IMG/VR virus record: IMGVR_UViG_3300033143_002607
Coordinates: 1-32,651 of that record
Length of the DNA: 32,651 bases
Strand: one strand, 5' to 3'
DNA from: a virus
The notes under the pieces were generated by a model. That model saw nothing but the letters and a program-made list of their open reading frames with translations. It ran no database searches and was not told the origin of the DNA. Both the position numbers and the translations under genes were made by a program. Shown here one piece after another: positions 15,837 to 22,956 of the stretch (position 1 is its first letter; each line of letters opens with the position of its first letter).

Positions 15837-16385
15837 ATGAGACTCAAAGGTATCTTAGCAACTGCTTGGATGCCAGTACATGCTCAGATCGATCTCAAGC
15901 ACGCTACGATCACCCTCAAGGATGGTGGCGCGGGTTCCGCACAACAGAGTATTGAGGTTACTATTGGTGAGGGCAACCTTACCTATACCGAACGCAAGAA
16001 TATTGACTATACTCTGGACCGCGGTAATCTCGATGAGGTTCGTGAAGGAGATCAGGTTCCTGTTGATCTTTCTCTTGATGCTGTTTGGGAGTATATCAAA
16101 GGAACCGTTGGTACTGGTGGTACGCCGTCGATTGAGGATGTCCTCAAGCGGATTAATGCTGCTTCCGCTTGGGTGTCTACAGATGCGGATGCTTGTCGTC
16201 CGTTCGCTGTGGACGTGGAGATTGAGTATCTCCCCGTGCCTTCTACTTGTGGCGATAAGGAAGTCATTACGTTCTCGGACTTCCGCTACGAGGAGTTGGC
16301 GCATGACCTGCGGGCAGGTACTATCGCAGTGTCGGGACGTTGTAATGTGACGCAGGCTTCTGTTGCGAGGACTGCACAGCCATAA
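15837..16385 (+). CDS. Major tail tube protein
   Basis: The predicted protein has 182 residues and an AGGAGG site at a good distance. The beta-rich sequence includes HAQIDLKHATITLKDGG, EVTIGEGNLTYTERKNIDYTLDRGNLDEVREGDQVPVDLSLDAVWEYIKG and a late EVITFSDFRYEELAHDLRAGTIAVSGRCNV. The 'regular statement of binding to a strand, D-L-x-x-G-x-I-x-V-S-G-x-C-N' ending is common in tail tube proteins of siphoviruses. It sits immediately before the frameshifted chaperone gene and the tape measure, the standard order. It forms stacked hexameric rings of the flexible tail. Confidence 0.8.
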   Translation: MRLKGILATAWMPVHAQIDLKHATITLKDGGAGSAQQSIEVTIGEGNLTYTERKNIDYTLDRGNLDEVREGDQVPVDLSLDAVWEYIKGTVGTGGTPSIEDVLKRINAASAWVSTDADACRPFAVDVEIEYLPVPSTCGDKEVITFSDFRYEELAHDLRAGTIAVSGRCNVTQASVARTAQP

Positions 16386-16424
16386 TACCCACTTGCGGGG
16401 AATAGCAAGGTAGAAGGAGATGTC

Positions 16425-16976
16425 GTGAAATTACATGGTAAAAAAGTAGAGGGTCCGAGAGTGGGAGTCGTAGTGATCCCACGACTGGACAAGGATTTAG
16501 TATTCAAAGCACAGGCTGTGTTGGATCATGATGATTTTGATAAGCTATATCCAGAACCTCAGCCACCAGAGATATTGCGGCCGGGTGGCGAAAAAAGTAA
16601 CGATGTCACCGATAAGTCCTATCTTGCTAAGGTCGAAAGGTATTCTGAGGCCAGGACGAACTGGATGATGCTTAAATCCCTTTCAGCAACCCCTGGGCTG
16701 GAGTGGGAAACCGTAGATATGAAGAACCCTAAAACATGGGGAAATTGGCGAAAAGAGCTTATAGCCGATGGGTTCTCAATAGTCGAAATAAACAGTATTC
16801 TTGAATGTATTGTAGATGCTTGCGGTTTAAGCGCAGGTAAAATTGAGGAGGCGACCAAGCGTTTTTTAGCTACTCAAGCGGAAGCGCGAAGAAAACAATC
16901 CTCCCCAAGTATCGGTCCGAAGTCTACGCAATCTGGCGAGCTTGCGAGCGTGTCGGAATCAGACCAGACGAAGTAA
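16425..16976 (+). CDS. Tail assembly chaperone, unshifted product (gpG-like)
   Basis: This is the zero-frame product of 183 residues, sharing its first 148 with the frameshifted form. It is mostly helical with an acidic/polar tail after the slippery codon. The helical segment EINSILECIVDACGLSAGKIEEATKRFL lies just before the slip. The zero-frame tail (Ser/Glu/Gln-rich) looks low in constraint, consistent with it being only the read-through of the short form. Synteny between tail tube and tape measure supports the role. Confidence 0.8.
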   Translation: MKLHGKKVEGPRVGVVVIPRLDKDLVFKAQAVLDHDDFDKLYPEPQPPEILRPGGEKSNDVTDKSYLAKVERYSEARTNWMMLKSLSATPGLEWETVDMKNPKTWGNWRKELIADGFSIVEINSILECIVDACGLSAGKIEEATKRFLATQAEARRKQSSPSIGPKSTQSGELASVSESDQTK

Positions 16977-17095
16977 AGGTGGTTTGGGATGATAACAGTC
17001 CGTGGATGCAAGCGAATATTATTGCATATAGTCAGATTCGTGACTATGAGGAATGTGACGACCGTATAGCACTGATGAAATGTGTCGGTCGTTAA
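16425..17095 (+). CDS. Tail assembly chaperone, programmed -1 frameshift product (gpGT-like)
   Basis: The GTG start at 16425 follows GAAGGAGA. Normal reading ends at 16976 (183 residues). At 16862-16868 there is a U UUU UUA slippery heptamer in the correct phase. Slipping back one base joins codon 148 to a downstream frame that stays open to the TAA at 17093-17095, giving a 223-residue fusion. The extension reads like a real protein (LPKYRSEVYAIWRACERVG, VWDDNSPWMQANIIAYSQIRDYEE), typical of the T part of lambda-like gpG/gpGT chaperones. AGGAGG lies 10 bases before the heptamer. The short and long forms would bind the tape measure during tail assembly. Ratio and site of shifting are inferred. 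Confidence 0.85.
16846..16868 (+). promoter_or_regulatory. Programmed -1 frameshift signal
   Basis: AGGAGG at 16846-16851 resembles a ribosome-binding sequence inside the gene. Ten bases later begins the slippery heptamer TTTTTTA at 16862-16868, read as CGT TTT TTA in the starting frame. An upstream SD-like element at this distance is known to stimulate -1 shifting at the E. coli dnaX site. I see no obvious strong stem-loop directly downstream. Confidence 0.8.
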
Positions 17096-17103
17096 AGAAG
17101 CAT

Positions 17104-17128
17104 GGGGAGGGAGATAACCTCCCTCCCC
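17104..17128 (+). terminator. GGGGAGGGAG hairpin after the frameshift gene
   Basis: A 10-bp stem pairs GGGGAGGGAG (17104-17113) with CTCCCTCCCC (17119-17128) around ATAAC. It starts 8 bases after the frameshift-product stop and is followed by AATATAAAAAGGAG, the ribosome site of the next gene. No U-tract, so attenuation or mRNA processing is more likely than full termination. Its stem resembles that at 14612. Confidence 0.75.
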
Positions 17129-17148
17129 AATATAAAAAGGAGTTTGGG

Positions 17149-17682
17149 ATGTCTATAAAATTAGCGGTGATCAGTGATCTACCGTCAGACATGTCTGGCA
17201 TGGTAAAGATACGTCGGCTCTTTCACAATAGGTTGAAGCGGCTGTGGAAGGGTTCTGTACATGCTTTTATATACGCGGCCTTTAGCAGAATCCCTGTGGA
17301 TACGGGAATGACTCGTGCCTCGTTTCTGCCTCTTGCGAGGGCTGCGAAAGCGGTAACGGTTGCTAAGGCGTTTCTTGTTACACATAGGGCGCCTCGATTG
17401 GGGTACGGCTATAGTCCTACTGAGATGAGGTCTGTACGGCATGGCATTAAGTTAGGTGAGAATGCTTATGAGCTATATCTTGGAACACCAGAAGCACCTG
17501 ACATGCGATTGGAGTTCAATATAGTAGTCTTTCAACATAAGCTGCATGAGTTAGGTTACCAGACTCCACCTTGGCGATCTATGGATTTTGGTAAAGCTGC
17601 TTTTCTTGATTATTGGAATATTAATTTTGATGCTGTTGTTCAACCCGAGGATATCTACGGGCGCATTTTAGGTAGGAGATAA
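17149..17682 (+). CDS. HK97 gp10-like tail/neck protein
   Basis: I chose the ATG at 17149 because AAAAGGAG precedes it at a normal distance; an upstream in-frame ATG would overlap the frameshift extension and the hairpin. The protein has 177 residues. The IPVDTGMTRASFLPLAR segment at about 48-64 is the PVDTG signature of HK97 gp10-like minor head-tail proteins. It ends near an LGYQTPPWRSMDFGKAAF segment, where family members have a short, basic, helical end. These proteins normally sit in the neck cluster; here the gene lies after the tail chaperone and before the tape measure, a shifted location. Confidence 0.7.
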   Translation: MSIKLAVISDLPSDMSGMVKIRRLFHNRLKRLWKGSVHAFIYAAFSRIPVDTGMTRASFLPLARAAKAVTVAKAFLVTHRAPRLGYGYSPTEMRSVRHGIKLGENAYELYLGTPEAPDMRLEFNIVVFQHKLHELGYQTPPWRSMDFGKAAFLDYWNINFDAVVQPEDIYGRILGRR

Positions 17683-17684
17683 TC

Positions 17685-20600
17685 ATGGCCGATGTAATGA
17701 TACAGTCTGGAGGCGGCCGAGAAGCAGTAAGTGCCTTCGAGGCTATTTTGAAGGCGATTGCTGCGGCCGGTGTTCAGGTTGATAAAATCAATAAGCAGTT
17801 TGTTACTTTAAATCTTGCTTCCGAGACAGTTGACTCTACACTTAAAGGTGTTAGTAAGTCTGGCGATATACTAACAGCAACACTTAAGGCTCTTGGCACA
17901 GCACAAGAAGATTTTAAACTGTCTGTTAGTAGCACGAACGCTGCGACAGATAAACAAATAGTAAATATGGACAAAGCGGCACGAGCAGCTAAGCTTTTCA
18001 GGTCTGAGATACAGAAGGGCTTCACACGAAAAGATGTAGCGGGTAAAGGCGCTACATTTATGGAGCAGTTTAATCTTAAACAAGCTGAACAAGCAATTTT
18101 TAAGCTCATAAAAACACAGCAGCTTTCTGCTGTTCGTGCGAGACAAATTCTTGCTGATATTAAGCAAGGATATGTTAGGAACTATGGGGAAGGTACAGAG
18201 GCTGCTGTAAAAGCAATATTGCGTCTTAAGCAAGCACAAGATGCTGTTGGAATTTCAGCACGAAAACAAGCATTAAAAGCAGCGGCAGCGCAACAGAAGG
18301 CAGCGGCAGCGGCAGATAAAGCGAATAGAAAAATCCAAACAGGGTTAAAATCTTCCACTAAAACTGTTAAAACAGCAACCACCGCAACTCGCGAGTTTAC
18401 ACTATCATGGAGGAGCCTCGCACGTATCACCGAAATCGCTTTGTTTAGGCGGCTTGTCTTCGCAATGACGGCACAGCTTCGTGAAGCAACAAACACAGCA
18501 CGTGAGTTCTCGAAAGCTATTGGAGAGTTGAGGACAATTTCTCAGAATGCTCAGCTTCAAACTGAGGAATGGGAACAGGGATTAATTAAACTTTCCAATG
18601 CTTTCGGTCTCGATATCCTTGACATCACAGAAGCTGCATACCAAACGCTATCTAATCAGGTTGCAGAGGGTGCTCAAACTTTTGATTTTATGACCGAAGC
18701 ACTTAAATTTGGCATCGTAACACAGACGTCTGCAACAGATTCCGTAAATCTGTTAACTGCTGCTATTAACGCTTATGGATTAAGCTCTAAAGATGCTGGA
18801 GCAGTAGCAGCTTCGTTCTTTAAAACGATTGAGCTTGGTCGTGTGCGTGGTGATGAGTTAGCAAACAGCTTCGGCCGTATCGGGATTCTTGGTAAACAAG
18901 TTGGTGTTCAGTTAGAAGAACTACAAGCCGCAGTTACCTCACTAACAATTCGTGGGCTCAAATTTAGTGAGGTATCTACACAGATTCGTGGTGTTCTCCT
19001 CAAGCTCATTAAACCTACTGTGGAGATGAAGAAGCTGTTTAAGGATATAGGCGTCGAGTCTGGTGAAGCTGCTATTAAGGCATTTGGTTTTATAGGCTTC
19101 TTAAAAATCTTAGCAGCTAGAACAGAGGGCAGTACTACAGAACTAGGGAAGTTTATAAGTCGTATACGCGGGCTTATCGGCGCCGTCGGTCTAATGAATG
19201 ACGGTTATAGCACGATGGTAGATAATTACAAAGAAATCAAACAAGCACAAGATGATTATGCTAAAGCCGGAGAGCTTGTCTTTGAAACACTTGGTAAGAA
19301 GGTTGACAAGATATTCTCAGAACTTAAAAATACTATTACACAAACCTATGGTAAACCTATTCTTGAGTTTTTTGTTTTCTTGAATGATAATCTTATTAAA
19401 ACAACAGAACTACTTCACGCATTTGCTAATGTTGTAACTGGTGTTGCGATCATTGGTATCACTAGATATATAGGTAAGATAGGGTTGCTAAGTAAAGCAA
19501 TGTCTACGCTTAATCCCTATATTATTGTAACGGCTATTGCTTATGCCTCGATGAAAACGGCTATAGATTCAATGGTTGACTCTATAGACGAAGAAATACA
19601 AGCACAACTTGAAGCTACTAAGCGGATGGAAGAAGCATCAGAAGCAGCCATAGTTGCAGCAGGTAAGAGGTTTGATTTTCTTCAAGAAAGTATGCAACAC
19701 TTCGCTTCCGAAGCCGCTGCTTCAATAGCAAAAATAACTAAACAATTACGGAAAGAAGTTACCGAGCAGGAAGTAGATGTTAAGAAAGCAACGAAAGTAT
19801 TTGAAGATGCTTATAAGGGCGCCATTAAAAGTATAACACTAGAAATTAAAAAGATTGGTAAAGAGCAAAAAGAGCTTCAACGAACTTTTGATCAAATGTC
19901 TGATTTCCTTAATGACTTTAGGTCAGATATTAGCCGAACTATTTTTGAGTATAATTTCGCTCAACTACAAAATGTGGATGTTCAGTTTGATATAATATTG
20001 AAGCGTATCAAACTTCTACAGTCAAGGGCCACTCAGGCGGCAAAAGATAATAATGTAGAGGTTTTAAAGGATTCTTTTAATCGCATAAAGGAACTTCAAC
20101 TTCGACTCGCCAATATAGACAATAAGGCCCTTGTGAAGCAGAAGCAGGCTCAGCAAAAGCTACGTGATATAAAGTCGAAAGCAGAAGAAAAACTAAGTGA
20201 AAATTCAGAGAAATTAGCAGAAGCCAGCCATAAGAAGAGTAAGTCTCGAATCAACAGCCTTAGAAAACAACGTGCAAAAATCAGTATTGAAGCAACAGAG
20301 GAACAAAGAAAACAACAAGAAGAACTCAGCATATTAGCTAGTAACCGCTTAGGGGAATTTAGTTCTCAGCTTGAGACAAATTTACAGAAACTTATGTCAC
20401 AAGCGGAAAGCACTATTCTAGCAGCACAGACGCGAATACAATCAGAACTCTTAAAAATTGAAGAAAAGAAGCGTAAAGCAGAACTACGGCATCTTTTCCT
20501 TGTCGCTCGCTTCAAAGATATTAGAGGTCAAAAACTAGACGAAACATTCTTTGCACAGACCTCCATTGAAATTAATAAGTCTTTTGAAGAAAGAGTATTA

Positions 20601-21716
20601 AGGGTCAAGGAGCTTGTCACTGAGCTTAAGGCTGCTGAACAGATAGAAGCTGCTACATTACTTAACAAACAGCTTCAAGAAGAATCAGAATTAGTAAAGA
20701 CACGATTGCAAGCTGTTCGTATTCGTGAAGAGCAAAAAGCTAATAATGATAATTTAGTTGAGATACAAAAAACTATTGATTTATTAAATCAACAAGCAAC
20801 TTTACAGCAGGGAAATCTTGAAAAATATAAAAAAGCTATCAGTATCTTAAGTATTTCACAGGGTAGATTTAAAGATGTAAATAGGGCACTGTTGAATTTT
20901 GCTGCTAATGCTCCAAGAATATACACAATGCCGCAAGAAGCTATTCAAAAATGGAAGAATCTTACTGCTGTTATGTCAAAATTAACGGCAGCATCAGATA
21001 AATTTATTGCAACAGGTAAAGGTACTGATGAATATGTAAAACTTATAAGGGAATCATCAAAACAACTTGAAACAATACCACATGTTTATACTCTTGCTGG
21101 AGATGCTTCGCAAGATGTGATCAACAAACAAAAAAACCTAAATAACTTAATCCTGAGGCTGTTCCAAGGTGAATTAAAATTGGGTCGAGCATTACCAGAA
21201 GTTATAAAAGTGTTTAAAACTTTAGATGGGGCATTAAAAGCTCAAGAACAATCACAAGATAAAAGGATGGAGACTACGCGCAAGGCAAATGAAGTAACTA
21301 TTTTAACTGTTAATCAATTAACCAATAAGTATTCAGAGCTTACCAAGGCGCTTCAACGAGCCGAAGAAGCACAAAAGGCTCTTGTTGAAGCTCAGAAACG
21401 AATTGTACCTGAGCCAACACAACCAACAGAACCCTTTGCAAGAGGTACAAGAACATCAAGCACAGACACAATACCAGCGATGCTGTCTCCGGGTGAGTTT
21501 GTTATGAACGCCAAAGCGTCGCGCCGCTTCTATAGTCAGCTCGTAGGCATGAATAGGGCACAGGGCTTCGCGCGTGGTGGACCTGTTGGTGGCCCTACTT
21601 TTAGTGGGGATTTCAACATTAACTATCGAAGTAGTGGGAATGAGAGTGTTGATGTTGTTCGATTAGGTAAACTCCTTAGGCGCGGAATTCAGCGTGGAAC
21701 TGTGAGGTTAACATGA
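17685..21716 (+). CDS. Tape measure protein
   Basis: The predicted protein has 1343 residues, the longest but one in the window. It spans the tail lumen and sets tail length; at about 0.15 nm per residue it would predict a tail near 200 nm. About residues 260-560 contain the TP901-type core (LDILDITEAAYQTLSNQVAEG; GLSSKDAGAVAASFFKTIELGRVRGDELANSFGRIG; EELQAAVTSLTIRGLKFSEV). Hydrophobic segments at about 575-625 could cross a membrane during DNA entry. Residues 630-1150 are long coiled coils rich in Lys, Glu and Gln. The end has the common FARG...TDTIPAMLSPGEFVMNA...GFARGGPVG signature. Its stop overlaps the next start (ATGA). Confidence 0.93.
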   Translation: MADVMIQSGGGREAVSAFEAILKAIAAAGVQVDKINKQFVTLNLASETVDSTLKGVSKSGDILTATLKALGTAQEDFKLSVSSTNAATDKQIVNMDKAARAAKLFRSEIQKGFTRKDVAGKGATFMEQFNLKQAEQAIFKLIKTQQLSAVRARQILADIKQGYVRNYGEGTEAAVKAILRLKQAQDAVGISARKQALKAAAAQQKAAAAADKANRKIQTGLKSSTKTVKTATTATREFTLSWRSLARITEIALFRRLVFAMTAQLREATNTAREFSKAIGELRTISQNAQLQTEEWEQGLIKLSNAFGLDILDITEAAYQTLSNQVAEGAQTFDFMTEALKFGIVTQTSATDSVNLLTAAINAYGLSSKDAGAVAASFFKTIELGRVRGDELANSFGRIGILGKQVGVQLEELQAAVTSLTIRGLKFSEVSTQIRGVLLKLIKPTVEMKKLFKDIGVESGEAAIKAFGFIGFLKILAARTEGSTTELGKFISRIRGLIGAVGLMNDGYSTMVDNYKEIKQAQDDYAKAGELVFETLGKKVDKIFSELKNTITQTYGKPILEFFVFLNDNLIKTTELLHAFANVVTGVAIIGITRYIGKIGLLSKAMSTLNPYIIVTAIAYASMKTAIDSMVDSIDEEIQAQLEATKRMEEASEAAIVAAGKRFDFLQESMQHFASEAAASIAKITKQLRKEVTEQEVDVKKATKVFEDAYKGAIKSITLEIKKIGKEQKELQRTFDQMSDFLNDFRSDISRTIFEYNFAQLQNVDVQFDIILKRIKLLQSRATQAAKDNNVEVLKDSFNRIKELQLRLANIDNKALVKQKQAQQKLRDIKSKAEEKLSENSEKLAEASHKKSKSRINSLRKQRAKISIEATEEQRKQQEELSILASNRLGEFSSQLETNLQKLMSQAESTILAAQTRIQSELLKIEEKKRKAELRHLFLVARFKDIRGQKLDETFFAQTSIEINKSFEERVLRVKELVTELKAAEQIEAATLLNKQLQEESELVKTRLQAVRIREEQKANNDNLVEIQKTIDLLNQQATLQQGNLEKYKKAISILSISQGRFKDVNRALLNFAANAPRIYTMPQEAIQKWKNLTAVMSKLTAASDKFIATGKGTDEYVKLIRESSKQLETIPHVYTLAGDASQDVINKQKNLNNLILRLFQGELKLGRALPEVIKVFKTLDGALKAQEQSQDKRMETTRKANEVTILTVNQLTNKYSELTKALQRAEEAQKALVEAQKRIVPEPTQPTEPFARGTRTSSTDTIPAMLSPGEFVMNAKASRRFYSQLVGMNRAQGFARGGPVGGPTFSGDFNINYRSSGNESVDVVRLGKLLRRGIQRGTVRLT

Positions 21717-22189
21717 AGCTAAAAGGTCGCTTTGATATTGAGATTTTTAGCAAAGAGGGTGTTCTCCTTAAAACCCTAACTATTCCGAATGGCATCGTCA
21801 ACGAGGGTAAAGATCATATCCTTGATACACAATTCCACGGTGGGACACCCGTTGATCCGTGGTATATTGGTCTTATCGACAACTCAGGTGGACCTGTTCT
21901 CAATGCCGCAGATACCTTAGCTTCTCATGCTGGTTGGGCGGAATTCACGAATTATGTTGGGAACCGAAAAGAATGGGATGAAGCAGCGGCATCAGGACAA
22001 GTAATGTCGTCAGCAAATCCCGCTGTATTTACGCTCTCTGGTGATGGAGATATTGCAGGGATATTTATTGCTAGCGTTTCAACTGGTTCTGCTGGTGTCT
22101 TATGGTCAACAGCTATTTTCGAGGGCGGTGTAGAGAGTCTGTTAAATGGTGCTGTGTTGAAAGTTAATTATACGTTGGAAGTCTCTTAA
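21713..22189 (+). CDS. Conserved tail-associated protein (unknown role)
   Basis: The predicted protein has 158 residues and starts inside the tape-measure stop. It shows an IPNGIVNEGKDHILDTQFHGGTPVDPWYIGLID segment, a layout seen in many phage proteins near tail or capsid genes (the 'DxxFxGGxxxxxWYIGLI' pattern). Further on it has GWAEFTNYVGNRKEW, a Ser/Ala/Gly region and a closing FTLSGDGDIAGIFIAS strand, consistent with a small beta-sandwich. It could be a distal tail or fibre-binding component. No precise function is assigned. Confidence 0.65.
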   Translation: MKLKGRFDIEIFSKEGVLLKTLTIPNGIVNEGKDHILDTQFHGGTPVDPWYIGLIDNSGGPVLNAADTLASHAGWAEFTNYVGNRKEWDEAAASGQVMSSANPAVFTLSGDGDIAGIFIASVSTGSAGVLWSTAIFEGGVESLLNGAVLKVNYTLEVS

Positions 22190-22201
22190 AAAGGATAAGT
22201 A

Positions 22202-22570
22202 ATGTTTATAATGTGGCAAGGTTCAGTCACTAATAGTGTTGCCTTACCAAACCCGGAGATCGGGGATGGTAGAAGTTTAGATACCTCTTTGGTTGTTAAG
22301 AGAGCGCGTGGAGGAGAAGTCAAGGCCGTTAAAGATTCTGATTGGCAGGATATCGAGACCAACACCTATACCTTTGGCCTACTTACAGAGGATGAGAAGA
22401 ATGCACTAATCAGTTTTGTAACGACACACGCAGGTCTTGAGATACATATTATTGACCACCATAGTACAGAGTGGGTTGGCGTTATTCTTGATGATGTTTT
22501 TGATGTCGTAACAAATCGTGATGAATGTAGTTACGCTACAAGTTTCGAGTTTATGGGAGAGAGGGTATAA
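22202..22570 (+). CDS. Distal tail-tip component, first of a tandem paralogous pair
   Basis: The predicted protein has 122 residues and an AAAAGGA site. It is followed by a TAATG coupling. It shares a layout with the next protein: an opening LPNPEIGD (against LRNPNLGN), a D-rich middle leading to a helix (LTEDEKNALISFVTTHAGLEIHIIDHHSTEWVGVI against ISKPNLQEVFDFIALSAGDEIKYTDHDAVVWRGYI), and a closing CSYATSFEFMGE against CIEVNTFTIEFIGS. The pair looks like an ancient tandem duplication. Position between the tape measure and the hub suggests a tail-tip ring protein. Confidence 0.7.
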   Translation: MFIMWQGSVTNSVALPNPEIGDGRSLDTSLVVKRARGGEVKAVKDSDWQDIETNTYTFGLLTEDEKNALISFVTTHAGLEIHIIDHHSTEWVGVILDDVFDVVTNRDECSYATSFEFMGERV

Positions 22571-22956
22571 TGGCTGTAACTTTTCAACATCCTTATGCCG
22601 CTCCAACTGAAACGCTTAATTTAAGAAACCCTAATTTGGGAAATTCTGAACAAACTGAGATTCGCACACAGTTTCGTAGGGCTATGGATGGTGATATCCA
22701 CAGTTATAGAAGGACAGCCGCAACAAAGAAATTATTACTTATCTTCGCAGAGATAAGTAAACCTAATTTACAGGAAGTTTTCGACTTCATTGCTTTATCT
22801 GCTGGTGATGAAATCAAATACACGGATCATGATGCTGTCGTTTGGCGCGGATATATTGTGAATGAGCCTGTCCAATCACAAACTACTTCTAAAAAAGGTG
22901 GATCATGTATTGAAGTAAATACATTCACCATTGAATTCATAGGGAGTGTGGTATAA
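22570..22956 (+). CDS. Distal tail-tip component, second of a tandem paralogous pair
   Basis: The predicted protein has 128 residues and is coupled to its neighbours by TAATG on both sides, with a GAGAGGG ribosome site. Compared with the preceding protein, it keeps the NPxLG opening, the helix leading to G-x-E-I-x-x-x-D-H, a W-x-G-x-I strand and the FEFxG-type closing strand. A role as a ring subunit at the tail tip, like lambda gpM/gpL-type or distal tail proteins, is inferred only from location. Confidence 0.7.
   Translation: MAVTFQHPYAAPTETLNLRNPNLGNSEQTEIRTQFRRAMDGDIHSYRRTAATKKLLLIFAEISKPNLQEVFDFIALSAGDEIKYTDHDAVVWRGYIVNEPVQSQTTSKKGGSCIEVNTFTIEFIGSVV

Noticed and set aside
16868-16980. 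+1 frameshift or -1 slip at the AGAAAACAA run (about 16889)
   Set aside because: The +1 frame soon meets a stop after an unconvincing Arg-rich stretch. The A-run is a poorer -1 heptamer than TTTTTTA upstream, which also has an SD element.
17080-17148. Earlier start for the gp10-like protein
   Set aside because: It would overlap the frameshift extension and translate the hairpin; 17149 has the better ribosome-binding site.
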